From assembly GCA_016125555.1 (NCBI GenBank), contig WGLN01000010.1, positions 1 to 64,000 of the forward strand: a stretch of 64,000 nt of DNA, given 5' to 3'. Both the position numbers and the translations under genes were made by a program. This DNA is from Porphyrobacter sp. (GTDB taxonomy: Bacteria; Pseudomonadota; Alphaproteobacteria; Sphingomonadales; Sphingomonadaceae). Of the stretch, positions 41,019 through 50,630 are shown in pieces. The notes under the pieces are model-generated. The model made no database searches, was not told where the DNA came from, and saw only the letters and a list, made by a program, of their open reading frames with translations. Position 1 is the stretch's first letter; each line of letters starts with the position of its first letter.

Positions 41019-43778
41019 ATGAGCCCAAGGCGCGTCCCCGGCCAGCGCGCGATCATCGACCGGCGCGCGCTGGCCGAGGAAATCGCCGCGCTGTTCGCCG
41101 CCGAGGGCGAGGCTGCGCGCGGGGCGATCGTCAAGGCGCTGCGGCTCGCGCTGGAAGAGGGGCGCGCCGAGCTCGAGCGGCGGCTCGCCGCGGCGCCGTC
41201 TGCCGGGCACGACGTGACGGGCGGCTATTCCTTCCTCACCGACCAGCTCCTGAGGGTGATCCACGATCACGTCACCACGCACCTTTATCCGGTGCCCAAC
41301 CGTACCCAGGCAGAGCGGCTCGCGATCCTCGCGGTGGGGGGCTACGGGCGGGCCGAGATGGCTCCGCATTCGGACATCGACATCGCCTTCATCACCCCGA
41401 TGAAACGCTCGCCATGGTGCGAGCAGGTGATCGAGGCGATGCTCTATCTGCTGTGGGACCTCGGGCTGAAGGTCGGCCATTCCTCGCGCACCGTCGCCGA
41501 CACGATGCGGCAGGCGCGCGAGGACCTCACCATCCGCACCGCGCTGCTCGAAGGGCGGCTGGTGTGGGGCGACCAGCAGCTTTACGAGGAGCTGCGCGAG
41601 CGGTTCTGGCAGGAGGTCGCCAAGGGGAGCGAACGCCAGTTCCTCACCCAGAAACTCGCCGAGCGCGACGCGCGGCACAAGCGCATGGGCGACAGCCGTT
41701 ACGTCGTCGAACCCAACGTCAAGGAGGGCAAGGGGGGCCTGCGCGACCTCCAGACGCTCTACTGGATCGGCAAATATGTCCACCGCGTCCAGAACGCCGC
41801 CGAACTGGTCGATGTCGGCCTGCTCACCCAGAGCGAATACAAGAGCTTCCGCCGCGCCGAGGGATTCCTGCTGGCGGTGCGCTGTCACATGCACATCATC
41901 ACCGGGCGTGCCGAGGGCCGGCTGACCTTCGATCTCCAGCGCGCGGTGGCCGAGCGGATGCAGTTCGCGGACCGTCCGGGCAAGAGCGCGGTCGAACGCT
42001 TCATGCAGTACTACTTCCTGCAGGCGAAGCGGGTCGGCAGCCTCACGGGGGTGTTCCTCGCCCACCTCGACGAGGAATTCGCGAGGAAGCGCACCCGCAG
42101 CGGGTTCTTCGCCGGTTTCACCCAGCGTCCGCGCGCCTTCAAGGGCTATGTGGTCGAGGGCGGACGGCTGCGCGCACCGGGCGATGACTGGTTCCGCGCC
42201 GATCCGGTGCGGCTGATCGAGGTGTTCCGGCTCGCCGAGGCCGAAGGGCTCGAAATCCACCCGGAAACGATGCGCCAGGCGGGTCGCGACGCGAAGCTGA
42301 TCGACGGCAAGCTGCGCCGCGACAAGCGTGCCAATGGGCTGTTCCTCGAGCTGCTGGCGGGGCGCAAGGACCCCGAGACGGCGCTCAGGTGGATGAACGA
42401 GGCGGGGGTGTTCGGGCGCTTCGTGCCCGATTTCGGCCGGGTCAACGCGCAGATGCAGTTCGACATGTATCACCACTACACGGTCGATGAACACACGATC
42501 CGCGCGATCGGGCTGCTCTCGCAGATCGAGCGCGGCCTCCTGTCCGCGGACCACCCGCGCGCCACCCGCGAATTGCCCAAGGTCGCCTCGCGCCGGGCGC
42601 TCTATGTCGCGGTGCTGCTCCACGATATCGCCAAGGGGCGGGGCGGCGATCACTCGGTGCTCGGCGCCGAGGTGGCGCGAAAGTTGGGCCCGCGCTTCGG
42701 GCTCGACGAGAAGGAAACCGATCTGGTCGCGTGGCTGGTGCTTCACCACCTCTTGATGAGCCGCACCGCGCAGAAGCGCGACCTCACCGACCCCAAGACC
42801 ATCGAGGATTTCGTCGCCGAGGTGCAGAGCCTCGAACGCCTGCGCAACCTCGCGATCCTGACAGCGGTCGATATCCGCGCGGTCGGTCCCGGCACGTGGA
42901 ACAGCTGGAAGGCGCAGCTGCTGGGCGAGCTGTTCGACGCCGCGCAGGAACGCCTCCGGCTCGGGCACAAGGGCACCGGCCGCGCGCAGCGGGTGGCGGC
43001 GAAGAAGGACGCGGTGGCGCGGCTGCTCGGCGACAAGGCGCAGCTCGTGGAAGAGGTCGGCGCGCTGCTGGCGGACGCCTACTGGATTGCCGAGCCCGAG
43101 GACATCATCGCCAGCAACCTCGTTCAATACGAAGCCGCGCGCGCCACCGAGGACCAGCTGTCGATCCATTGCGAGCCCGACGAGACCCGCGGCGCGACCC
43201 GGGTCAATGTCATCGCCGCGGACCATCCCGGGCTGTTCTACCGCATGGCCGGAGGCATCCACCTCGCCGGCGCGAACATCATCGACGCGCGCATCCACAC
43301 CGCCAAATCGGGTTATGCCTTCGACAATTTCCTGGTGCAGGACCAGCACGGCCAGCCCTTCCGCGAGGCGGCGCAGATCGCGCGCATCCACAAGGGCATC
43401 CGCGACGCGCTGCTCGCCAAGGTCGAACTGGTGCCGAAACTCGCCGCCCGGCCGCTCGCCCACTCGCGCGCCAAGGCCTTCGACGTCGCCCCGCGGGTCG
43501 GCTTCGACAACGACGCCTCGAACCACTTCACCGTCGTCGAGGTGACCGCGCGCGACCGCCCGGCGCTGCTCAACCGGCTCGCCCATGCGCTCTACAAGGC
43601 GAACCTGATCGTCCATTCGGCGCACATCACCGCCTATGGCGAGGCGGCGGCGGACACCTTCTACGTCACCGACCTGACCGGCGCGAAGGTGAAGGCGCCC
43701 GAACGTCTCGCCGAGATCGAGGCGGCGCTGCTCGACGCGGCGAGCGACCGGCGCCAGCAGCAGCTCGAAAAGGCCTGA
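41019..43778 (+). CDS. glnD: [Protein-PII] uridylyltransferase / uridylyl-removing enzyme
   Basis: The bifunctional nitrogen sensor modifies and demodifies PII. Its 919 residues carry the nucleotidyltransferase motif GGYGRAEMAPHSDIDIAF near residue 107, an HD domain with LLHDIAKGRGGDHS near 532, and two C-terminal ACT domains (near 726 and 837) that sense glutamine. All parts are intact and the length is normal. The long opposite-strand frame across it is a GC-driven shadow. Confidence 0.96.
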   Translation: MSPRRVPGQRAIIDRRALAEEIAALFAAEGEAARGAIVKALRLALEEGRAELERRLAAAPSAGHDVTGGYSFLTDQLLRVIHDHVTTHLYPVPNRTQAERLAILAVGGYGRAEMAPHSDIDIAFITPMKRSPWCEQVIEAMLYLLWDLGLKVGHSSRTVADTMRQAREDLTIRTALLEGRLVWGDQQLYEELRERFWQEVAKGSERQFLTQKLAERDARHKRMGDSRYVVEPNVKEGKGGLRDLQTLYWIGKYVHRVQNAAELVDVGLLTQSEYKSFRRAEGFLLAVRCHMHIITGRAEGRLTFDLQRAVAERMQFADRPGKSAVERFMQYYFLQAKRVGSLTGVFLAHLDEEFARKRTRSGFFAGFTQRPRAFKGYVVEGGRLRAPGDDWFRADPVRLIEVFRLAEAEGLEIHPETMRQAGRDAKLIDGKLRRDKRANGLFLELLAGRKDPETALRWMNEAGVFGRFVPDFGRVNAQMQFDMYHHYTVDEHTIRAIGLLSQIERGLLSADHPRATRELPKVASRRALYVAVLLHDIAKGRGGDHSVLGAEVARKLGPRFGLDEKETDLVAWLVLHHLLMSRTAQKRDLTDPKTIEDFVAEVQSLERLRNLAILTAVDIRAVGPGTWNSWKAQLLGELFDAAQERLRLGHKGTGRAQRVAAKKDAVARLLGDKAQLVEEVGALLADAYWIAEPEDIIASNLVQYEAARATEDQLSIHCEPDETRGATRVNVIAADHPGLFYRMAGGIHLAGANIIDARIHTAKSGYAFDNFLVQDQHGQPFREAAQIARIHKGIRDALLAKVELVPKLAARPLAHSRAKAFDVAPRVGFDNDASNHFTVVEVTARDRPALLNRLAHALYKANLIVHSAHITAYGEAAADTFYVTDLTGAKVKAPERLAEIEAALLDAASDRRQQQLEKA

Positions 43779-43925
43779 GAGCCGCCCGGCTGCCGCCCGG
43801 CTGCCGTCATCAACTTGCAACACTTCACCCGAGAACCGCCGCCGCCGTGCCCGCAGACGCTTGCGCAGCCTGTCGTTTTGGATAGGTAAGGGCCCAAATC
43901 ACAAACGTGAACGGGAGAACAATTC

Positions 43926-46640
43926 ATGAAATCCTTCGCTTCTCTGCGCGCGCTCGCCCTGCTGGGGGCTGGCATGGCGCTGGTTCCGCAGGCCGCCTTC
44001 GCGCAGGACACCGACCAGGATCAGGAGGCGACTGCCCCGGACGAGGGCAACGTCATCATCGTCACCGCGCAGGGCCGCAGCCAGGTGCTCGCCGACGTGC
44101 CGGTCGCGATCTCGGCGATCTCCGCCGACACGCTGCGCAACGCCGGCACCAACGATATTCGCGACCTCACCCAAGTGGCCCCCTCGCTGCTGGTCTCCTC
44201 GACCGGCAACGAGGCCAACGGTTCGGCGCGCATCCGCGGCATCGGCACGGTGGGCGACAACCCCGGCCTCGAAAGCTCGGTCGCGGTGTTCATCGACGGC
44301 GTCTATCGCTCGCGCTCGGGCAACGCGCTCAGCGAACTCGGCCCGATCGAGCGGATCGAGGTGCAGCGCGGCCCGCAGGGCACGCTCGGCGGGCGCAATG
44401 CCTCGGCGGGTATCATCAGCGTCTACACCGCCCCGCCGAGCTTCGACCTCGAAGCCTACGGCTCCTTCAGCTACGGCAATTACGACGCGATCCGCGTCGA
44501 GGCCGGGATCAACACCCCGCTCAGCGACACCATCGCGGCGCGGGTCGACGGCGTCTATTTCAAGCGTGACGGCTTCTACAACGACATCACCAACGGCGGC
44601 ACGATCAACAACCGCGACCGCTATCTGGTGCGCGGGCAGCTGCTGTACGAGAACGAGAACCTCTCGTTCCGGCTCTCGGGCGACTATTCGAAGAAGGACG
44701 AGGCGTGCTGCGCGGCGACCTTCGTGCAGCCCGACTTCGCCCCCCTGGCGACCGTCTCGCCGGGCTTCGATCCCTTCACCCGGCCGAGCTCGGGCATCCC
44801 GCTGACCAGCACCTCCAACCCGATCGTGCCGGTGCTGCTCGGCCTCGGACAGGACCCGCGCGGGCTCACCCAGTCGACCTTCAATCGCGACATCTATCCG
44901 AGCGCGGGCCGTTCCTATGACGGCACCACCAAGGATTACGGCGTGTCGGGCACGCTCGACTGGGATCTCGGCGGCGCCTCGCTGACCTCGATCACCGCCT
45001 ATCGCGAATATTCGAACACCCAGGGGTCGGACACCGACTACACCACGGTCGACATCCTCTATCGTGCTCCGGGCGACAATGCCGGCGCGCGCGAGTTCCA
45101 GACCTTCACCCAGGAACTGCGCCTCACCGGGACCGCCTTCGACGGCAAGCTCGACTGGCTGGTCGGCGGCTACTATGCGCACGAGGACCTGCAGGTCCGC
45201 GACAACCTGCGCTTCGGCACGCAGTACGGCACCTTCGTGAGCTGCCGCATCGCGATCGCGGTCAACCCGGCGCTGGTCAACCCGGCGGCGCAGGACTGCC
45301 TCGGCCCGACGGGCGTTGGCGCGCTGCAGGCCGCCAATGGCGGCGCGGGCGCGTTCGGCGCGGCGACCCCGGCGATCCTCGCGGGCATCACCAACCTGTC
45401 GAATGTCAACGACCTCGGCGGGACGGGTGATGTCTACAACCAGACGAGCGAGAACTTCGCCTTCTTCACCCACAACATCATCAAGGTGACCGACAAGCTC
45501 GATCTGACCCTTGGTCTGCGTTACACCAACGAAACCAAGACCTTCGATGCGACCTTCTCGAACGACAACACGATCTGCCCGCAGAACCGCGCGCTGCTCG
45601 GCTCGCTGCTCGCGGTGCCCTCGCTGGCCGGCCTCGCCGGCGGGTTGATCGCGCTGTCGTGCCAGGGCAACTCGACCGCCGAACTCGACGGTGTGTCGCT
45701 CAACGATGATCGCAAGGAAGACGAGTTCACCGGCACCGCGATCCTGAGCTACAAGGCGACCCCCGACCTGCTGCTCTACGGGTCCTACTCGCGTGGCTAC
45801 AAGGCGGGCGGTTTCAACCTCGACCGCTCGGCGCTCGGCAACCCGGTCACGCTCGATGTCACCGCGCTCGATCCGGGCCGGCTGCAGTTCGGGCAGGAAA
45901 CCGTCGACGCCTTCGAAGTGGGCGCCAAATACGCGACCCGCGCCTTCGGGGTGAGCATCGCCGGGTTCTATCAGGAGTTCTCGAACTTCCAGCTGAACAC
46001 CTTCAACGGTTCGGTCTTCCTCGTCCAGAACGTCAACGCCTGCTCGACCGATCTCGGAGGCGCCGACCGCGATGGCAGCGCCGCGACCGGCGCCTGCTCG
46101 CCTTCGGACGTGGTCCCGGGCGTGATCGCCAAGGGCGTCGAGTTCGAAGCCTATGCGAACCCGGTGCGCGACGTGAACGTGACCCTCGGGATCACCTATG
46201 CCGACACCAGCTACGAGACCAACCTGATCGGCAACGATTCGGGCGCGCCGCTCGACCCGGCGCTGCGCCTGCTGCCGGGCGACAACCTGTCGAATGCCCC
46301 CGAAGCGGTGGTGACCTCGTCGCTGTCGTGGACCCCGGCGATCGGGGATTCGGGCATGAAGGGCCTGTTCTTCGTCAACGGCCGCCTGACCAGCGACTTC
46401 AACACCGGTTCGGACCTGCTCTACGGCAAGGAGCAGGACGGCTATGTCGTGGTCAACGGGCGCATCGGCCTCACCAATATCGGGGGCCACTTCGCGATCG
46501 AAGGCTGGGTCCAGAACCTGTTCAACGAGCAGTACACGCAGGTTGCGTTCAACACGCCCTTCATCGCGCCGCAGCAGACCTACTCGGCATTCCTCGCCGA
46601 GCCGCGGACCTATGGCGTGACGCTGCGCGGCGAGTTCTGA
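43926..46640 (+). CDS. TonB-dependent outer-membrane receptor
   Basis: The 904-residue protein has a signal peptide ending near PQAAFAQ, a TonB box-like segment IIVTAQ, a plug domain (ARIRGIGTVGDNPG and IERIEVQRGPQGTLGGRNASAG) and a long barrel ending in a Phe (RGEF). GGGAGAACAATTC precedes the ATG. The ligand is unknown; many relatives import glycans or siderophores. An intrinsic terminator follows it at 46689-46722. Confidence 0.92.
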   Translation: MKSFASLRALALLGAGMALVPQAAFAQDTDQDQEATAPDEGNVIIVTAQGRSQVLADVPVAISAISADTLRNAGTNDIRDLTQVAPSLLVSSTGNEANGSARIRGIGTVGDNPGLESSVAVFIDGVYRSRSGNALSELGPIERIEVQRGPQGTLGGRNASAGIISVYTAPPSFDLEAYGSFSYGNYDAIRVEAGINTPLSDTIAARVDGVYFKRDGFYNDITNGGTINNRDRYLVRGQLLYENENLSFRLSGDYSKKDEACCAATFVQPDFAPLATVSPGFDPFTRPSSGIPLTSTSNPIVPVLLGLGQDPRGLTQSTFNRDIYPSAGRSYDGTTKDYGVSGTLDWDLGGASLTSITAYREYSNTQGSDTDYTTVDILYRAPGDNAGAREFQTFTQELRLTGTAFDGKLDWLVGGYYAHEDLQVRDNLRFGTQYGTFVSCRIAIAVNPALVNPAAQDCLGPTGVGALQAANGGAGAFGAATPAILAGITNLSNVNDLGGTGDVYNQTSENFAFFTHNIIKVTDKLDLTLGLRYTNETKTFDATFSNDNTICPQNRALLGSLLAVPSLAGLAGGLIALSCQGNSTAELDGVSLNDDRKEDEFTGTAILSYKATPDLLLYGSYSRGYKAGGFNLDRSALGNPVTLDVTALDPGRLQFGQETVDAFEVGAKYATRAFGVSIAGFYQEFSNFQLNTFNGSVFLVQNVNACSTDLGGADRDGSAATGACSPSDVVPGVIAKGVEFEAYANPVRDVNVTLGITYADTSYETNLIGNDSGAPLDPALRLLPGDNLSNAPEAVVTSSLSWTPAIGDSGMKGLFFVNGRLTSDFNTGSDLLYGKEQDGYVVVNGRIGLTNIGGHFAIEGWVQNLFNEQYTQVAFNTPFIAPQQTYSAFLAEPRTYGVTLRGEF

Positions 46641-46688
46641 CCGCGGGGCGGTGCCGCCGCGGGCGGCGCCGCTCGCGCACCGAAAGAG

Positions 46689-46722
46689 AGGGGGGCGCTC
46701 CGGCAACGGGGCACCCCTTTTT
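46689..46722 (+). terminator. Intrinsic terminator after the TonB receptor
   Basis: AGGGG (46689-46693) pairs with CCCCT (46714-46718) and the inner GCTCC with GGGGC around a GGCAAC loop, followed by five T. It sits 49 nt after the receptor stop and 11 nt before the convergent yggS gene. Confidence 0.6.
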
Positions 46723-46732
46723 CGCGGGGACG

Positions 46733-47401
46733 TCAGCCCTTCCCGCGCTCGCCGAACAATGCGGTACCGACCCGCACATGGGTCGCGCCCAGCATCACCG
46801 CGGTCTCGTAGTCGCCGCTCATCCCCATGCTGAGGCCGGTGAGGCCGTGATCCGCCGCCAGCTTCGCCAGCAGCGCGAAGAAGGGGGCGGGCTCGATATC
46901 GGCGGGGGGAATGCACATGAGGCCGGCGAGCGGGATTTCCGCCGCCTGCACCTCGCCGAGAAAGCTGGGCAGGCCCGCAAGCGAGCACCCGCCCTTCTGC
47001 GCCTCGTTGCCGATATTGACCTGCACGAAGCACGGCACGCGCCTGCCCGCCTTGTCCATCGCCTTGGCGAGCGCCTTCAAGAGGCTCGGGCGGTCCAGCG
47101 AGTGGATGCAGTCGAACAGCGCCACCGCTTCCTCGGCCTTGTTCGATTGCAGCTGGCCGATGAGGTGGAGCGCGATATCGGAATATTCCTCTCGCAGGGC
47201 CGGCCACTTGCCTTCAGCCTCCTGCACGCGGTTCTCGCCGAAGACGCGCTGCCCTGCGTCCAGCAGGGGCCGGATCGCCTCGGAGGGATGGGTCTTGCTG
47301 ACCGCGATCAGCGTGACGTCCCCAGGCTCGCGGCGGGCGGGTTTGCACACGCGGGCAATGTTGCTGCGGACTTCTGCGAGACAATCTGCTGCGCTTTTCA
47401 T
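46733..47401 (-). CDS. yggS: YggS/PipY-type PLP-binding protein
   Basis: The 222-residue protein has the PLP-lysine motif LIAVSKTHPSEAI (Lys near residue 35), FGENRVQEA and LHLIGQLQSNK, with the phosphate-binding GMSGDYETAV and RVGTALFG at the end. This is the COG0325 family, which maintains PLP homeostasis and has no proven catalytic activity. It is divergent from thiE, with start codons that overlap by 2 nt. Confidence 0.93.
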   Translation of the reverse strand: MKSAADCLAEVRSNIARVCKPARREPGDVTLIAVSKTHPSEAIRPLLDAGQRVFGENRVQEAEGKWPALREEYSDIALHLIGQLQSNKAEEAVALFDCIHSLDRPSLLKALAKAMDKAGRRVPCFVQVNIGNEAQKGGCSLAGLPSFLGEVQAAEIPLAGLMCIPPADIEPAPFFALLAKLAADHGLTGLSMGMSGDYETAVMLGATHVRVGTALFGERGKG

Positions 47402-47960
47402 GAGGGCGCTCTATAGCGGCTGCGTGACCTGCGCAAAGACTCTCCCCGCCCTGTGGCTTCTGAGCGATGCGCGCAATGACGCGAGGCTCGAATGGGCGCT
47501 CGCCACCTTGCCGCGGGGAAATGCCCTCGTGTTCCGGCACTATCATCTGAAAGAGAAGGCACGCCGCACCCGGTTCGACACACTCGCCGCACTGGCGCGG
47601 GCGGGCGGGCACCTCGTCATCCTTGCCGGCCCCGCCGAACGGGCGCAGGCCTGGGGAGCGGACGGAATTTACGGCCCCCCGGGAAAGCTCGGCAAAGGGC
47701 CCGGCCTGCTGCGCCTCGCGACCGCGCACGATGCCCGCGAGATCTTCCTGGCAAACAGGGCCAGGGCGGACGGCGTGTTCCTTTCGCCAGTGTTCCCGAC
47801 GCGCTCGCATCCGGGCGGCGGATGCCTCGGGATCGCCAACTTCCGCGAAATCGCAGCGCGGGCCGAGATGCCGGTCATCGCGCTCGGCGGCATGACCGCA
47901 GAGCGCGCGAAGGCGCTCGACTGGCCGCGCTGGGCGGCGATCGACGGGTTGAGCGCCTAG
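47400..47960 (+). CDS. thiE: Thiamine phosphate synthase
   Basis: A 186-residue TIM-barrel protein with LWLLSDARND, GAD, and the family's phosphate-binding signature LSPVFPTRSHPGG near residue 125, followed by VIALGGMTAERAKAL. It couples HMP-PP and THZ-P to thiamine phosphate. The ATG at 47400 overlaps the yggS start by 2 nt; an in-frame GTG at 47424 is an equally good candidate and would leave a 22-nt gap. Neither has a clear Shine-Dalgarno. Confidence 0.8.
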   Translation: MRALYSGCVTCAKTLPALWLLSDARNDARLEWALATLPRGNALVFRHYHLKEKARRTRFDTLAALARAGGHLVILAGPAERAQAWGADGIYGPPGKLGKGPGLLRLATAHDAREIFLANRARADGVFLSPVFPTRSHPGGGCLGIANFREIAARAEMPVIALGGMTAERAKALDWPRWAAIDGLSA

Positions 47961-48033
47961 CAACGCCTCGTCGCTTGTTCCTTGACCGGGACCGCCCGAG
48001 GATTCATGATGTGTTCCGCTCGAGGAGACCCCC

Positions 48034-50445
48034 ATGGCCAGCCGCGCCGTCACCCCCCGCAAAGCGCCCCCGCGCAGCAAGTCCGATGCCGAATGGCGCG
48101 CCGGGCTGCGGCGCGGGCTCAACCGGCTTGCGCAGATGACCGGCGCGGGCCTGCTGCTGGAGGCCTGCCTGTTCCTCGCGCTGGCGCTGGTCAGCTATAC
48201 CCAGACCGATCCCAGCCCCTCGACCGCGGCCGATCCGGCCGAGGTCGCCAACTGGATGGGCCGCGCGGGCGCCTGGGCGGCGAACGGTGTCCTGCTGGTG
48301 TTCGGGATGACCGCCTACCTGCTGCTGCCGCTGCTCTACGTCTCGGCGCGCAAGCTGTGGCGCGATGTCGAGAACGGCGACGAGCCCGAGACCACCGCCT
48401 GGTGGATGCCGACGGCGCTGCTCCTGCTGGCGATGACCCTGCTGGCGACGGTGCTGAGCCTCGCCTTCCCCGGCCCCGGCGGCACCTTGCCCGCCGAAGC
48501 GGGAGGGCTGGCCGGCCTGCTCGGCGCGGGCGCGATCGAGGCGCTCGCGGCGCGGCTCGCCGGCGATGCGGCGGGCTGGGCGATCCTCGGCGCCGGGGTC
48601 GCGTGCCTCGCGGTGGGAGTGGCGCTGCTGACCCGCATCTTCGCGATCGACTGGCGGGTGCTGATGAGCCTGCCCGACTTCCTCGGTGGCGGCTCGCTCG
48701 GCGGCTTGCTGGCGCGCCTGCCCTTCCGCAAGCGCCGCCCGGCCTCCGCGCTGGCCTTTGCCGATGACGAGGAGGAAGAGGACGCAGCGCCCCGCCCGCG
48801 CCGCGCGCCGAGGCCCGAGCCCGCCCCCGCCGCCACCGAAGAGCGCCCCCGCCGCGCGCCGGAGATTTCCGATCCCTCCGCCCCGCCCAAGCGCGCGCTC
48901 CCGGCGAAAACCGCGCAGCGCGACATGTTCGCCGCCTACGACCTGCCGAGCCTCGACCTGCTCGCCGAGCCGCCCGCCGACAAGGCGCCCAAGCTCGACA
49001 GGGTGGCGCTCGAACGCAACGCCCGCCTGCTCGAAAACGTGCTCGACGACTTCAACGTCAAGGGCGAGATCACCGCGGTCCGCACCGGCCCGGTGGTGAC
49101 CATGTACGAACTCGAACCCGCGCCGGGCATCAAGGCCAGCCGCGTGGTCGGCCTCGCCGAAGACATCGCCCGCAACATGAGCGCGATCAGCGCGCGCGTC
49201 TCGCCGATCCCGGGGCGCACCGTCATGGGCATCGAACTGCCCAACCAGGACCGCCAGACCGTGATGCTCAAGGAGCTTGCCGCCTGCGCCGATTTCGCCG
49301 AGGCCAAGGGCAGCCTCCCGATCATCCTCGGCAAGGACATCGCCGGCGAGCCGGTGATCGCCGATCTTGCCGCCATGCCGCACCTGCTGGTCGCGGGCAC
49401 CACCGGGAGCGGCAAGTCGGTGGGACTGAACGTGATCCTGCTCTCGCTGCTCTACCGCTTCACGCCGTCCGAGCTGCGCCTGATCCTGATCGATCCCAAG
49501 GTGCTCGAACTCAAGACCTATGACGACATCCCGCACCTGCTCTCGCCGGTGGTGACAGAGCCGGCCAAGTCGGTGCGCGCGCTGAAATGGGCGGTCGAGG
49601 AGATGGAGCGGCGCTACCGGATGATGAGCGCGATTTCCTCGCGCAACATCCATTCCTTCAACGAGAAGGTCAGTGCCGCGATCGCCAAGGGCAAGCCGCT
49701 GGGGCGCCGGGTTCAGACCGGCTTCGACCCCGAGACCGGCGAGCAGCTGTTCGAGGAGGAACAGCTCGATTACCAGCCCTTGCCGCAGATCGTGCTGATC
49801 GTCGACGAACTGGCCGACCTGATGGTGACGGTCGGCAAGGAGATCGAGGTGCTGATCCAGCGGCTTTCGCAAAAGAGCCGCGCGGCGGGCATCCATCTCA
49901 TCATGGCGACCCAGCGGCCCTCGGTCGATGTCATCACCGGGGTCATCAAGGCCAACTTGCCGACCCGCATCAGCTTCAAGGTGACCAGCCGGATCGACAG
50001 CCGCACGATCCTCGGCGAACAGGGCGCCGAACAGCTGCTCGGACGCGGCGACATGCTCTACAAGCCCAATACCGGGGCGATGGTGCGCGTGCACGGGCCC
50101 TTCGTGTCGGACGAGGAGGTCGAGGCCGTGGCCGATTTCTGGCGCGGACAGGGCGCGCCCGAATATGTCGATGCCGTGACCGAGGAACCCGAGGACGGCG
50201 GCTTCGGCTTCGAGGACGAGTTCACCGCGTCCGACAACCCGGAAGAGCGCAAATACCGCCAAGCCTGCCAGATCGTGATCGAGAACCAGAAGGCGAGCGG
50301 CAGCTGGCTCCAGCGCCAGATGGGGGTGGGCTACAACACCGCCGCCAAGTGGATCGAGCGGATGGAGGAGGACGGCCTCGTCGGCCCCGCCAACCACGTC
50401 GGCCGCCGTGAAATCTACCGCGACCGGGACGGCAATCCGCTGTAG
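48034..50445 (+). CDS. ftsK: DNA translocase FtsK
   Basis: The septal translocase that moves and decatenates chromosome ends at division. Four N-terminal membrane segments (about residues 40-190) are followed by a Pro/Ala-rich linker. The motor has Walker A GTTGSGKSVGLN near residue 454 and a Walker B (LIVDELADLM) near 590. The last ~70 residues form the gamma winged helix (ASGSWLQRQMGVGYNTAAKW). The linker is short, giving 803 residues. GAGGAGACCCCC precedes the ATG. Confidence 0.97.
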   Translation: MASRAVTPRKAPPRSKSDAEWRAGLRRGLNRLAQMTGAGLLLEACLFLALALVSYTQTDPSPSTAADPAEVANWMGRAGAWAANGVLLVFGMTAYLLLPLLYVSARKLWRDVENGDEPETTAWWMPTALLLLAMTLLATVLSLAFPGPGGTLPAEAGGLAGLLGAGAIEALAARLAGDAAGWAILGAGVACLAVGVALLTRIFAIDWRVLMSLPDFLGGGSLGGLLARLPFRKRRPASALAFADDEEEEDAAPRPRRAPRPEPAPAATEERPRRAPEISDPSAPPKRALPAKTAQRDMFAAYDLPSLDLLAEPPADKAPKLDRVALERNARLLENVLDDFNVKGEITAVRTGPVVTMYELEPAPGIKASRVVGLAEDIARNMSAISARVSPIPGRTVMGIELPNQDRQTVMLKELAACADFAEAKGSLPIILGKDIAGEPVIADLAAMPHLLVAGTTGSGKSVGLNVILLSLLYRFTPSELRLILIDPKVLELKTYDDIPHLLSPVVTEPAKSVRALKWAVEEMERRYRMMSAISSRNIHSFNEKVSAAIAKGKPLGRRVQTGFDPETGEQLFEEEQLDYQPLPQIVLIVDELADLMVTVGKEIEVLIQRLSQKSRAAGIHLIMATQRPSVDVITGVIKANLPTRISFKVTSRIDSRTILGEQGAEQLLGRGDMLYKPNTGAMVRVHGPFVSDEEVEAVADFWRGQGAPEYVDAVTEEPEDGGFGFEDEFTASDNPEERKYRQACQIVIENQKASGSWLQRQMGVGYNTAAKWIERMEEDGLVGPANHVGRREIYRDRDGNPL

Positions 50446-50530
50446 TTTCGCGATCGCGCTGATGCGGGCGGGAGGTCTGCGCCAGCGAAGCCGGCTTCCT
50501 CAAAAGATGCATTTCGGCAACGTCGCAAAA

Positions 50531-50559
50531 CTGTAAATCGGCTGTCACGCGTCCTTCAT
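50531..50559 (+). promoter_or_regulatory. Candidate PHO box upstream of a TonB receptor
   Basis: Three 7-mers CTGTAAA, CTGTCAC and CCTTCAT are separated by 4-nt spacers (TCGG, GCGT), an 11-bp period matching the PhoB direct repeat CTGTCAT-N4-CTGTCAT. It ends 71 nt before the receptor's ATG. Only PhoB binding tests can confirm it. Confidence 0.55.
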
Positions 50560-50630
50560 CGCATCGTCGCCGCGGCGTCATCGAGCGGTGCCACGGGCAT
50601 GGCCTCTCTAGGCAATCAGGGAAGCCAAAG

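Noticed and set aside
43780..43805. 11-bp tandem GCCGCCCGGCT before the TonB receptor
   Set aside because: Two short copies in GC-rich sequence with no symmetry or spacing typical of a binding site.
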